The notes beneath the pieces are model-generated. The model was not told the origin of the DNA, did not search any database, and was given only the letters and a program-made list of their open reading frames with translations. Source: Haloplanus aerogenes (GTDB lineage: Archaea; Halobacteriota; Halobacteria; Halobacteriales; Haloferacaceae). From it: 64,000 nt of DNA. Both the position numbers and the translations under genes were made by a program. This document shows, in pieces, positions 9,022 to 16,972 of the stretch (the stretch's first letter is position 1; every line of letters begins with the position of its first letter). Location of the stretch: assembly GCF_003856835.1 (NCBI RefSeq), contig NZ_CP034145.1:2976001-3040000 (forward strand), read 5' to 3'.

Positions 9022-10085
9022 TCCGACGTGGCGACCGTCGTGTCGGTCGACACGAGGTCGAGCACGTCGTCGAAGAAGTCGAGCGAGTCGTGGGGGCCGG
9101 GGTTGGCCTCGGGGTGGTACTGGCGGGTGATGACGTTCAGTTCCTCGTTTTCGAGCCCTTCGGCGGTGCCGTCGTTGACGTTCACCTGCGTCACGTTCAG
9201 CTGGTCGCCGGGTTCGCCCACGGTGTAGCCGTGGTTCTGGGTCGTCATGACGACGCGCCCGGAGTCCAGATCACGAACCGGCTGGTTGACGCCGCGGTGA
9301 CCGAAGGCCATCTTCTCCGTGCTGCCGCCGAGGGCGTTGGCGACGACCTGCTGGCCGAGACAGATACCGGCGACGGGCAGGTCGCCGACGTAGGCGTCGA
9401 CCAGCGCCTCGGCCGCCTCGAAGTTCTCGGGGTCGCCGGGGCCGTTCGAGATGAAGAGGAGGTCGGGGTCGACGGCCGCCACGTCCTCGGGCGTGGCGTC
9501 GTAGGGCAGGACGTGAACGGTCGCGTCGCGTTCGAGCAGGGAGTCGATGATCGACCCCTTCGCGCCACAGTCGATCAGGGCGACCGTCGCGGTTGATCCG
9601 CCCTCGTAGACGACGGGTTCGTCGACGCTCACCTGCGCGCCGATGTCCGTGTGCTCGCTCATGCCCTTGCAGGCGTCGAGTTCCTCCTTCGCCGCCTCGG
9701 GTGTCGCGTCGGGGCCAACCGCCAGTCCACACTTCATCGCCCCTTCCTCGCGGATGGAGGTGACGAGGTCGCGCGTGTCGAGGTGGTCGATGGCGGGGAT
9801 GCCCTCCTCGTCCAGCCATTCGACGATGTCCTCCGTGAACTCGCGGGCGATTGCGGCACGGGGGTGAATCCGGTCGGATTCGAATCGCTCCTCTCGGACG
9901 CCGTAGTTGCCGATCAGCGGGTAGGAGAACGTGAGCACCTGCTCCTCGTAAGAGGGGTCGGTCAGACTCTCCTCGTATCCAGTGTACGCGGTCGTGAAGA
10001 CCAGTTCGCCACGCGTCCGACCCGGAACACGGCCACGCGCCTCGACGACGCGGCCATCCTCCAGGGCAAGGTAGGCGTCCGACAT
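9018..10085 (-). CDS. carA: Carbamoyl-phosphate synthase small subunit (glutaminase)
   Basis: A 355-residue protein. The N-terminal CarA domain (YLALEDGRVVEARG, TTAYTGYEESLTDPSYEEQ) is followed by a class I glutamine amidotransferase domain with nucleophile Cys in GICLGQQVVANALGG and the distal His/Glu in QYHPEANPGP. It releases ammonia from glutamine for carbamoyl phosphate, used in arginine and pyrimidine synthesis with CarB, which is not in the window. The ATG at 10085 is preferred to a GTG 12 bases earlier because it lies 26-33 bp from a TATA-like box. It is transcribed divergently from the Lrp gene. Confidence 0.95.
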   Translation of the reverse strand: MSDAYLALEDGRVVEARGRVPGRTRGELVFTTAYTGYEESLTDPSYEEQVLTFSYPLIGNYGVREERFESDRIHPRAAIAREFTEDIVEWLDEEGIPAIDHLDTRDLVTSIREEGAMKCGLAVGPDATPEAAKEELDACKGMSEHTDIGAQVSVDEPVVYEGGSTATVALIDCGAKGSIIDSLLERDATVHVLPYDATPEDVAAVDPDLLFISNGPGDPENFEAAEALVDAYVGDLPVAGICLGQQVVANALGGSTEKMAFGHRGVNQPVRDLDSGRVVMTTQNHGYTVGEPGDQLNVTQVNVNDGTAEGLENEELNVITRQYHPEANPGPHDSLDFFDDVLDLVSTDTTVATSD

Positions 10086-10110
10086 TACGAGAAACACAGT
10101 GATCCGCGGC

Positions 10111-10118
10111 CATTAAGC
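10111..10118 (-). promoter_or_regulatory. TATA-like box of carA
   Basis: On the minus strand the segment contains CTTAAT, about 28 bp before the carA ATG at 10085, consistent with a leaderless transcript. Confidence 0.45.
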
Positions 10119-10136
10119 CTTCCTTTCGAAGCTGAG

Positions 10137-10151
10137 TTACGAATTTCGTAA
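10137..10151. promoter_or_regulatory. Perfect inverted repeat between carA and lrp, probable Lrp operator
   Basis: TTACGAATTTCGTAA is a perfect 7-bp inverted repeat with a 1-nt centre. It sits 32-46 bp before the Lrp start, over the presumed BRE/TATA zone, and about 20 bp upstream of the carA TATA-like box. Short palindromes of this type are typical operators of archaeal Lrp proteins, which usually control their own gene. Regulation of lrp and possibly carA is inferred from position. Confidence 0.6.
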
Positions 10152-10182
10152 TCGGTAAGTCGCTTGCGCGGATACGCGGGGT

Positions 10183-10596
10183 ATGGACGAGCTTGACCGG
10201 CGGATTCTGGGGATCCTCCGGCGGGACTCACGGACGCCGTACACGGAGATTGCGGATCGGGTCGGCACGTCGGAGGGGACGGTCCGCAACCGGGTCGAGC
10301 GCCTCGTCGACGAGGAGATCATCGAGCGGTTCACCGTCGCAACGCGGACGGGAAACGTAAAGGCGATGATCGAGGTGTCGGTCGCCGTCGACGTCGACAC
10401 GACCGACGTGTCCGCACGGATGGCCGAGTGGAACGAGGTCGACTTCGTCTGGCAGGTCTCCGGTGAGGAGGACATCGTCATGGTCGTCGACGCCACGGAC
10501 ACGCAGGCGGTGAACGAACTCATCACGAAAGCGCGGGACTTGGACGAGGTACAGAACACGAAGACGCGGCTGATTCTGGACGAACGGCTGGGGTGA
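10183..10596 (+). CDS. Lrp/AsnC-family transcriptional regulator
   Basis: A 137-residue regulator. Residues 1-60 form the Lrp helix-turn-helix (MDELDRRILGILRRDSRTPY, then IADRVGTSEGTVRNRVERL). Residues about 65-137 form the RAM effector-binding domain (MIEVSVAVDVDTTDV, FVWQVSGEEDIVMVVDA). Such proteins sense amino acids or other small metabolites as octamers or tetramers. Placement divergent from carA, with the palindrome between them, suggests control by arginine, glutamine or pyrimidine status, which is an inference. Confidence 0.92.
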   Translation: MDELDRRILGILRRDSRTPYTEIADRVGTSEGTVRNRVERLVDEEIIERFTVATRTGNVKAMIEVSVAVDVDTTDVSARMAEWNEVDFVWQVSGEEDIVMVVDATDTQAVNELITKARDLDEVQNTKTRLILDERLG

Positions 10597-10741
10597 GTGT
10601 GCCGAACCGCGGGCGTACGTCCGTCGTCGGGTCGGCCAGTCGCCGCCGTCGGCCGTCACGCGGTTCCAAACGCGACCTGAGACGGAGTGGCTGATTTCAG
10701 GCGCTAATCCCCTCCTCGACGAGCGAGTGGGGCGGGATAGT

Positions 10742-11737
10742 TCACTCCCCCAGCGTTTCGGTCGTCACTTCGAAATTGTCGAACGTCGCGGTCACTCCCT
10801 GACCGAAGAGGCGTTCGTCTTCGGGGAACGAAACGAAGTGGTCCCCGTACTGTGGGTGGAAGGGAAACTCGTCGAGGAGGCTGAAGAGGCCGTGAGCCAT
10901 GTTGAACGTGCTCATTCGATCCCGGAGCCGTTCACCGGTGGCGCCGATCGACGGCCACGTGATGTCGTCGAATCGCCCGGGATGTTGCACGTCCAGTGGA
11001 ATGCCCACCTTCTCTTGTCGAGCGACGCTATCGCCGTCCAACAGCCACTCCGCGTGATCCGCACCGCTCGGATTCCGTCGATAGCGGATCGCATAGGTGT
11101 GCATCCCCGGTGAGATATCGACGGTCTCGATAATCTGCGTATACCCCTCGTCGAGGCCTACCCCGTGGACCAGCGGGGCTAGGAGCCGTTCGGTCAGACA
11201 GAACGCTTTCCCTTCGCCCACGAACCAGTCGAATAGCTGTCCCGTCTCGTGGATGTTGAGGACGTGAAACGTGGCCGCCGCCTGCTGGGGTTCGAGCACC
11301 GTTTTGCAGGGTTCGTCCTCGGCGGGGGCGGGACAGATCTGCCGATCGGGGTCGGTTCCCACCGTCGTCGCGTCGATATCGGCGGCGAAGGTGATGCTCC
11401 CGTGATCCGGGATGTCGAAGTAGTTCGTACTCTGGGCGAAATATTTCACGTGATCCAGCGTACTGTCACGTGACGTCTGGAAGGGCACCGCTTCGAGCTG
11501 TAGTTCGCCCGGAAACTCCTGTGTGCGTGTACGCAGCGCCTCCGGTTCAGCGGCAAATCCGGGGATTCGATCGCTCGCGAACCAGCGATTGTGGTACTCG
11601 GTCAATCCATACGTACCGGCCTGTTTGGTGAAGTCGTCGTAGACGTTTGTCATGTGCGCGTTTGCCTCCCCTCGACCGTTCACGCCGTCCGGAACCGTCT
11701 CGACCGGCACTGCCTCGTGCGACGACTGGTTCATCAT
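10742..11737 (-). CDS. DUF6081-like beta-sandwich protein
   Basis: A 331-residue protein without a signal peptide or membrane helix. The sequence is beta-rich, with many aromatic residues, and ends ATFDNFEVTTET, resembling the closing strand of concanavalin-A-like (LamG/GH16-type) sandwiches. SITFAADIDATTVG and HTYAIRYRRNPSG fit the same fold. It resembles the DUF6081 group; no activity is known. Two adjacent ATGs (11737, 11734) are possible, and an AT-rich stretch at 11738-11763 supplies the promoter. Secretion is not indicated. Confidence 0.55.
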   Translation of the reverse strand: MMNQSSHEAVPVETVPDGVNGRGEANAHMTNVYDDFTKQAGTYGLTEYHNRWFASDRIPGFAAEPEALRTRTQEFPGELQLEAVPFQTSRDSTLDHVKYFAQSTNYFDIPDHGSITFAADIDATTVGTDPDRQICPAPAEDEPCKTVLEPQQAAATFHVLNIHETGQLFDWFVGEGKAFCLTERLLAPLVHGVGLDEGYTQIIETVDISPGMHTYAIRYRRNPSGADHAEWLLDGDSVARQEKVGIPLDVQHPGRFDDITWPSIGATGERLRDRMSTFNMAHGLFSLLDEFPFHPQYGDHFVSFPEDERLFGQGVTATFDNFEVTTETLGE

Positions 11738-11850
11738 AATAAATAATGCTGTAAAATAATTAATGTTTTGGCCATGGTCGATGCCCGAATCGGCCCGGCG
11801 ACGTTGCGACGAATCGTCATCGGTAAATCGATGCCCGGAAAAATACGGAT

Positions 11851-12297
11851 ATGAGCGACAGTTCCGACGTACTCGACGCCGACCTCTACCGCCGGACGAA
11901 GGCGCTGCTCGAACCCGGCGACATCGACCTCGCGGGCGCCATCGTCCACACCGACCTCTCGGGACAGGAAGACCTCGAAATGCACGAACTGACGGTCGAA
12001 CTCAACGAGGTCATCGCCGCCCACGCCGGCAAGGGCGAGGCGTACATCTACGCCGGCAACGACGACACCGACTTCTCCTCGAACCAGTTCCAGGGTCGCG
12101 CCGTCGAGGACGATTCCTTCGTCTGGGAGTGCCAGCAACTCCTCCGCAACGGTACCTTCGACCTCGTGTTCTACTACGAGGCGGACGTGGATCAGGACGC
12201 GCTGGTCGAGGCGATCCGTGACCGCGGCTACGAGGTGACGAGCGTCGTCCTCGACGCCGACGACGAACTCGAGGTCGAAGGCAATAGTAACGTTTGA
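11851..12297 (+). CDS. Conserved haloarchaeal protein (DUF5778-like)
   Basis: A 148-residue acidic protein, MSDSSDVLDADLYRRTKALL at the start. The central HTDLSGQEDLEMHELTVELN and the C-terminal DLVFYYEADVDQDALVEAIR then RGYEVTSVVLD form an alternating alpha/beta pattern. It is probably cytosolic. I believe it belongs to the haloarchaeal DUF5778 group, of unknown role. It converges on the rhodanese gene, and its stop codon lies inside a long inverted repeat (12292-12357) that probably terminates both transcripts. Confidence 0.6.
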   Translation: MSDSSDVLDADLYRRTKALLEPGDIDLAGAIVHTDLSGQEDLEMHELTVELNEVIAAHAGKGEAYIYAGNDDTDFSSNQFQGRAVEDDSFVWECQQLLRNGTFDLVFYYEADVDQDALVEAIRDRGYEVTSVVLDADDELEVEGNSNV

Positions 12298-12357
12298 AAG
12301 TCATCACACACCTGATCGCACGGCGTCTTTCGATCGGGTGTGCGAACAGCTTCAAAC
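12292..12357. terminator. Nested inverted repeat between convergent genes
   Basis: CGTTTGAA at the left and TTCAAACG at the right form an 8-bp outer stem that includes both convergent stop codons. Inside it, CACACCTGATCG (12307-12318) pairs with CGATCGGGTGTG (12331-12342) apart from one G-U position. The position between two converging genes suggests bidirectional termination or mRNA end protection. Confidence 0.5.
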
Positions 12358-13089
12358 GCTACGATAGCGCAACTGGCCGTCGACGTCGACGAGACCCGAA
12401 GCGAGGTCGGCGATGGGTGCCGACAGTTCGTAGACGGGCGTCGTGATGCGAATCGAATCCTCGGGCGCCACGTCCGCGAACCGGACGTTGAGCGCGTAGG
12501 AGCCGTCCGAGGCGATAGGCGTGACTTCGCGCTGACCGGTGGGATCGTGGCGCGCCCACGCCCACTCGCCGGCGAGGGCCGGATCGGTCCGCCCCTCGAC
12601 GACCCGGAGCGGGGGTTCGTAGTCGGGGCGGCCGCCGGCGATGGGATACCCTTCGTCCTGCCACGCCCAGAAGCCGTCGTCGAGGGCGGTGACGTTCTCG
12701 TAGCCCGCGTCGATGAGCGCCGCGGCACGCATCGAGGAGAGGTGGTGCGGACAGCCACAGTACGTGACGACGAGCGTGTCGGCGTCCCAGTCGGCGACGG
12801 GGTCGTCTTGCTCCTGACCGTAGCGGGCGGGGCTCCAGACGGCGCCCTCGATGTGGGACTGGATGTAGGCCGAGCGGGAGCGCGCGTCGACGAATTTGGC
12901 CCGATCCGACTCGTACCAGTCGTGAACGTCGGCAATCGGGGCCAGCGGCACCGACTGGCCGTCGACGCTGATAGTCTCGTAGCCGTCGAGGTTCGAGGCG
13001 CTGCCGCTACTGCCGCCGCCGAGACAGCCAGCGACGCCGCCGAGGGCCGCGCCCGCACTCGCGAGAACCGTTCGTCGGGAGAGCGTCAT
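12352..13089 (-). CDS. Rhodanese-domain lipoprotein, Tat-exported
   Basis: A 245-residue protein. The N-terminus SRRTVLASAGAALGGVAGC is a twin-arginine signal with a lipobox, so the mature protein starts at C22 and is anchored outside the membrane. Residues about 50-140 are a rhodanese domain (KFVDARSRSAYIQSHIEGA) with active-site loop TYCGCPHHLSS, where the Cys would carry persulfide. The remaining C-terminal 100 residues look like a beta-rich extra domain. It may act in extracellular sulfur transfer or thiol chemistry. The ATG at 13089 opens the signal peptide. Confidence 0.82.
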   Translation of the reverse strand: MTLSRRTVLASAGAALGGVAGCLGGGSSGSASNLDGYETISVDGQSVPLAPIADVHDWYESDRAKFVDARSRSAYIQSHIEGAVWSPARYGQEQDDPVADWDADTLVVTYCGCPHHLSSMRAAALIDAGYENVTALDDGFWAWQDEGYPIAGGRPDYEPPLRVVEGRTDPALAGEWAWARHDPTGQREVTPIASDGSYALNVRFADVAPEDSIRITTPVYELSAPIADLASGLVDVDGQLRYRSV

Positions 13090-13219
13090 CGGGCCGACGG
13101 TACGAAACGGACGCGCATGAGCCTTCCGCACGACGAGAACCGGGGATCACGGCTGCGTCCGGTAGTTTTCAGCCGCCGGGAGACGACGAGACGTTTAAGC
13201 CCCCGCATCCGAGAGGGAC

Positions 13220-13357
13220 GTGTATGCAACGGACTCGTGTGGGCCGCCGGTCGTTCCCGTCGGCGGTGTCGCCGCGCTCGCACCCGGTGGCGAGCGCGCG
13301 CGGGACCGGGCCATCGCGACGCGGACAGCAGGGCGGGCATTGGAAGAGTTTAGGTAG
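13220..13357 (+). CDS. Possible 45-aa leaderless small protein upstream of hemA
   Basis: A GTG at 13220 opens a 45-residue frame, VYATDSCGPPVVPVGGV at the start and ending in GRALEEFR. TTTAAG at 13194-13199 lies about 24 bp before it, the right distance for a leaderless start. The segment fills most of the 330-bp gap between the rhodanese and hemA genes. The C-terminal half is amphipathic and basic/acidic mixed. Nothing similar is known to me. The frame could be fortuitous in GC-rich DNA; the promoter spacing is the main support. Confidence 0.35.
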   Translation: MYATDSCGPPVVPVGGVAALAPGGERARDRAIATRTAGRALEEFR

Positions 13358-13419
13358 GATGGGCTCAAAAGGCGACGCGAAACGGAGCATATGACAGGCG
13401 TGTCTCGGGGAGATTCACG

Positions 13420-14760
13420 ATGACGACGGGTGTGATTCAGGGAGTAACGGTCTCTCACCAGCGAGCGACCGTCGACGAAATCGAGTCGGCGGCCGCCGAA
13501 GACGAGGAAACGGCCGTCCGTGACCTGCTGGCACGCGAGGGCGTCGACGAAGCCTTCTCCCTCCAGACCTGTAACCGGTCGGAGGCGTACGTCGTCACGG
13601 AATCGGTCGCGGACGGCCGAGCGGCCCTCGACGAATTCGCCCCCGAGGTCCGCGACGGCGCGGTCCGCGAGATGGACCACGAGACCAGCCTGCGACACCT
13701 GATGCGAGTCGCCGCCGGACTGGAGTCGCTCGTCCTCGGCGAGGATCAGATCATCGGCCAGCTTCGCACCGCGTTCGAGACGGCACGCGGCGTCGGCGGC
13801 ATCGGACCGGTACTCGATCCCGCCATCACGAAGGCCATCCACGTGGGCGAGCGCGCCCGGACCGAGACGACGATCAACGAGGGCGTGGTGTCGCTGGGGA
13901 GCGCCGCCGTCGAACTCGCCCGTCAGGAACTCGACCTCGACGGCGCGACGGCGCTGGTCGTCGGCGCCGGGGAGATGGGCCGCCTCGCCGCGCAGGCGTT
14001 CGACGACACGGGTGTCTCGACCCTCGTCGTCGCCAACCGGACGGTGCCGAACGCCGCCCTCCTCGCGGACGAGGTGGAGACGACGGCGACGGCCGTCTCG
14101 CTCGACGCCACCGACGACGCCGCCGAACGGGCAGACGTACTCGTCACCGCCACCGACAGTCCCGATCCCGTCATCGACGCGGCGGCGCTCGCCGATGCCG
14201 GGCGGACACTCGTCATCGACCTCGCCCAGCCACGGGACGTAGACCCGGCGGCGGGGGATCTCGACGGCGTCGAGGCGTACGACATCGACTCGCTGGAGGC
14301 GATCACCGACGAGACGCGCGCCCAGCGCCGCGAGGCCGCCGCGAAGGTCGAGGCGATGATCGACGAGGAGTTCGACCGCCTGCTCGACTCCTTCAAGCGC
14401 CGACAGGCGGACGAAGCCATCAGCGCGATGTACGAGAGCGCCGAGATGGTCAAAGAGCGGGAACTCCGCACTGCGGTCTCCCGGCTGGAAGCACAGGGCG
14501 AGTTGACCGAGGAACAGCGGGAGACGGTGGCGGCGCTCGCTGACGCGCTCGTCGGGCAGTTGCTCGCGGCACCGACCAAGAGCCTCCGCGACGCCGCCGC
14601 CGAAGACGACTGGACGACGATCCAGACCGCGCTCGGCCTGTTCGACCCCGAGTTCGGCGGCGACGACCCGACCCCCGCGACGACCGAGCGACCCCGCGAG
14701 GCGATGGACGACGCCGACGACATCCCCCAGCACGTGCGCGACCGCCTCGGCGACGAGTAA
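13420..14760 (+). CDS. hemA: Glutamyl-tRNA reductase HemA
   Basis: A 446-residue enzyme of full length. It reduces glutamyl-tRNA(Glu) to glutamate-1-semialdehyde, the first step of haem/corrinoid synthesis. The catalytic Cys is C51 in LQTCNRSEAY. GLESLVLGEDQIIGQ follows, then the NADPH-binding ALVVGAGEMGRLAA (near residue 180) and the C-terminal dimerisation helix. The start has a GGGGAG Shine-Dalgarno at 13407-13412 and a CATATG box about 29 bp upstream. An acidic C-terminal extension after residue 400 is typical of haloarchaea. Confidence 0.95.
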   Translation: MTTGVIQGVTVSHQRATVDEIESAAAEDEETAVRDLLAREGVDEAFSLQTCNRSEAYVVTESVADGRAALDEFAPEVRDGAVREMDHETSLRHLMRVAAGLESLVLGEDQIIGQLRTAFETARGVGGIGPVLDPAITKAIHVGERARTETTINEGVVSLGSAAVELARQELDLDGATALVVGAGEMGRLAAQAFDDTGVSTLVVANRTVPNAALLADEVETTATAVSLDATDDAAERADVLVTATDSPDPVIDAAALADAGRTLVIDLAQPRDVDPAAGDLDGVEAYDIDSLEAITDETRAQRREAAAKVEAMIDEEFDRLLDSFKRRQADEAISAMYESAEMVKERELRTAVSRLEAQGELTEEQRETVAALADALVGQLLAAPTKSLRDAAAEDDWTTIQTALGLFDPEFGGDDPTPATTERPREAMDDADDIPQHVRDRLGDE

Positions 14761-14802
14761 CCCGACCCCAACCGTTATTCTTCGCGCGGCCGACGCCTCC
14801 GT

Positions 14803-15078
14803 ATGCCCAACCTGCTCGACGACGACGAGATCGAGCGGCAACTCCCGAACGAGTGGGAGCGCGACGGCGACGAAATCGTCCGCGTCTACCCGTTCGACGA
14901 CTACCTCGACGGCGTCACCTTCGCCACCCGCGTCGGCGAGGTCGCGGACGAGGAGTTCCACCACCCCGAGATCATCATCCGCTACGACGAGGTGGAGGTG
15001 CGCCTGACGAGCCACGAGGCGGGTGGGATCACCGACACGGACGTTCGACTGGCGGCTCTGTTCGACGACGAGCGGTGA
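14803..15078 (+). CDS. 4a-hydroxytetrahydrobiopterin dehydratase (PCD/DCoH)
   Basis: A 91-residue protein matching the small pterin carbinolamine dehydratase fold. The active-site stretch EEFHHPEIIIRYDEVEVRL contains the paired His residues and Pro-Glu of the family, with SHEAGGITDTDVRLA after it. It regenerates pterin cofactor, probably for aromatic amino acid hydroxylation or related pterin chemistry. TTATT at 14775-14779 lies 26 bp before the ATG. The stop overlaps the next gene (TGATG). Confidence 0.9.
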   Translation: MPNLLDDDEIERQLPNEWERDGDEIVRVYPFDDYLDGVTFATRVGEVADEEFHHPEIIIRYDEVEVRLTSHEAGGITDTDVRLAALFDDER

Positions 15079-15440
15079 TGGACGTGGACGCCGCGTACGT
15101 CTTCCGCGTCACCTTTCGCCTCGACGCGCCGGAAGTTGAGGTCGACCCCGAGCAGTTCGAGACGGTGGTCCGAAAACCCGCCGTCGAACCGGGGACCGAG
15201 GGGTGGCGATTCTTCGAGGCGGCGCTCTGGCGCGGCGAGGTGACCGACGCGGCGTACCTGCGCTCGCTGGCCGAGGACTGGCTGTCGGTCCCCGTCGAGT
15301 CGGTGACGTTCAGCGAACTGCGGACGGACGAGGCGTATCTCGACGCGCTCCGGGACGCCATCGCGGGGTCGGGAGCGTTCGAGGACACGCCGCAGGAAGT
15401 CCTGCACGCACATCTGGGGAGTTCGATTCGGGTGGAGTAA
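15078..15440 (+). CDS. LWR-salt protein
   Basis: A 120-residue haloarchaeal protein with the family motif LWRGEV near residue 48 (FFEAALWRGEVTDAAYLRSL). It begins MDVDAAYVFRVTFRLDAP and ends in HAHLGSSIRVE. The family is restricted to halophilic archaea and its function is unknown. The ATG at 15078 overlaps the stop of the pterin dehydratase gene, so the two are probably translationally coupled. Confidence 0.8.
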   Translation: MDVDAAYVFRVTFRLDAPEVEVDPEQFETVVRKPAVEPGTEGWRFFEAALWRGEVTDAAYLRSLAEDWLSVPVESVTFSELRTDEAYLDALRDAIAGSGAFEDTPQEVLHAHLGSSIRVE

Positions 15441-15484
15441 TACGGCGGAACACACTTGTTCGATCCCCACCTATCATCACCCGA

Positions 15485-16138
15485 ATGGTCGCACACGCCT
15501 ACGATTTCTGGCTGTTCGACCTCGACGGGACGCTCGTGGACGTCGACCCCGACTACGCCGACGCAGTGTTCGAACAGGTCGGTGACCGCCTCGGCCGGTC
15601 CTTCTCGGAGCGCGAGGTCGAAGTCCTCTGGCACGGCCTGTCGGGGGAGCGAACCCCGCAGTTGCGAGAGTGGGGGATCGACCCCGACGCGTTCTGGGCG
15701 GCCCTCCACGAAGCCGAAGATCCCGAGGCCCGCGCAGCGGCGACCTACCTCCACGACGACGCCGACTTCGTGGCCGACCTCGACCGGCCCGTGGGACTCG
15801 TCACCCACTGTCAGGAGTATCTGGTCGATCCGGTACTCGACCAACTCGACATCCGCGACTGGTTCGACACGGTCGTCTCCTGTACCCACGACACCGGGTG
15901 GAAACCCGACCCCGCACCGGTGCATCTCGCCATGACCGACCTCGGCGTCGAGTCGAACGCCGAGGGAGTGCTGGCGGGCGACGGCCCGAACGACATCGGC
16001 GCGGCGTGGAACGCCGGCCTCGACGGCGTCCACGTCGAACGCCACGATCCGTACCGGCGCGGCCGCTGTGTCCTCGGTGACTACCGCGTGCAGTCGCTCG
16101 ACGAACTGCGAGCGAAACGGCAGGCGGCGAGCGATTAG
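15485..16138 (+). CDS. HAD-superfamily hydrolase (phosphatase)
   Basis: A 217-residue HAD hydrolase. Motif I is FDLDGTLVDVD near residue 10 (nucleophile D). Motif II region reads RPVGLVTHCQEY. Motif III is TGWKPDPAPVHLAM with the Lys. Motif IV is VLAGDGPNDIGAAWNAG with paired acidic metal ligands. A helical cap lies between motifs I and II (C1 type), as in phosphoglycolate phosphatase-like enzymes. The substrate cannot be assigned. The ATG at 15485 immediately precedes the first beta strand. Confidence 0.88.
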   Translation: MVAHAYDFWLFDLDGTLVDVDPDYADAVFEQVGDRLGRSFSEREVEVLWHGLSGERTPQLREWGIDPDAFWAALHEAEDPEARAAATYLHDDADFVADLDRPVGLVTHCQEYLVDPVLDQLDIRDWFDTVVSCTHDTGWKPDPAPVHLAMTDLGVESNAEGVLAGDGPNDIGAAWNAGLDGVHVERHDPYRRGRCVLGDYRVQSLDELRAKRQAASD

Positions 16139-16143
16139 AACGG

Positions 16144-16181
16144 CGGTCGAAAGTCATCGGGTGTGAGAACAGTTTCGACCG
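16144..16181. terminator. Inverted repeat hairpin between convergent genes
   Basis: CGGTCGAAA (16144-16152) pairs perfectly with TTTCGACCG (16173-16181) around a 20-nt loop. The loop holds a sequence closely resembling part of the repeat at 12292-12357 (GTCATC, then GGGTGTG, then GAACAG). It lies between the HAD gene and the convergent response-regulator gene, so bidirectional termination is likely. Confidence 0.5.
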
Positions 16182-16186
16182 GCCCT

Positions 16187-16933
16187 CTAGTCCGAACGGA
16201 CGAGAACGAGGCCGTCGCTCGTGACGGCGAGTTCGTGGTCGGCGTAGAAGAACCGAACCTGAACGTCGTCACGGGGGCCACCGCTCGACCGATAACAGAG
16301 GGTCGCGAGTGCATCGGCGTCGACGTGCTCGTACAACGGCGGGAACGCCGCAGCATCCCGGTCGGTGTAGTCTTCGACGGCCGAGACGATGACGGTCGCG
16401 AGATCGGCCGTCTCACTCGGCTGGAAGGTGGCGATGGGCACCCAGTGTTCCGCCGTCTGAAGGCCGTCGCGGCCCTCGGTGCGCGTCGCGGCTCGCGGCG
16501 CCACGGCGGCGGTCTGCGGCGACGACGATACGTCGGCGAGCGACAGCACGTGGTCGAACAACGTGTCGAACGGGTCGCCCGAGCTTTTCTTCACGTACTG
16601 TACGCTCGACGTCCGGATCTCCGGGTCGAGGGCGTCGTGGTCCATGGACGTGAACAGGACGACCGGCAGATCGGGGAACGTGTCGGCCGCGTGCGTGACG
16701 AAGGGCTCCCCGTCGGCGGTCCGGAACGAGTCGCTCACGAGACAGTCGATATCGCGAGTCGACAGCAACTCCTCGCCGGTATCCGGGTCGGACGCTGTCA
16801 GCCAGGTGATCTCGTCGTGAACGTCGGCCCAGTCGCTCGACAACTCGAGCATATCCGGATCGTCGTCCACGTGCAGGACGGTACACTGGGAAGACACACC
16901 GTGCTGTTCGGTGTTGGAGTTATAAATACTCAT
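16187..16933 (-). CDS. Response regulator with HalOD1 output domain
   Basis: A 248-residue protein. Residues about 17-130 are a receiver domain: acidic pocket in TVLHVDDDPDM, probable phospho-Asp D68 in DCLVSDSF, and LPVVLFTSMD. Residues about 175-248 are HalOD1 (SAVEDYTDRDAAAFPPLYEHVDADAL then VQVRFFYADHELAVTSDG), a domain found almost only in haloarchaeal signalling proteins. It would relay a kinase signal to unknown partners; no DNA-binding domain is present. The histidine kinase at 5092-6606 is a possible but unproven partner. Confidence 0.88.
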   Translation of the reverse strand: MSIYNSNTEQHGVSSQCTVLHVDDDPDMLELSSDWADVHDEITWLTASDPDTGEELLSTRDIDCLVSDSFRTADGEPFVTHAADTFPDLPVVLFTSMDHDALDPEIRTSSVQYVKKSSGDPFDTLFDHVLSLADVSSSPQTAAVAPRAATRTEGRDGLQTAEHWVPIATFQPSETADLATVIVSAVEDYTDRDAAAFPPLYEHVDADALATLCYRSSGGPRDDVQVRFFYADHELAVTSDGLVLVRSD

Positions 16934-16972
16934 TGGCAGTTCGAGAGGAGCGGTGCGCCGACAGCCGGGTGA

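Noticed and set aside
10597-10741. 145-bp spacer after the Lrp gene
   Set aside because: No gene, strong hairpin or promoter-like sequence was found.
13195-15015. 606-codon minus-strand frame
   Set aside because: It is antisense to hemA and the pterin dehydratase gene, with low-complexity Arg/Val/Asp composition and no domain.
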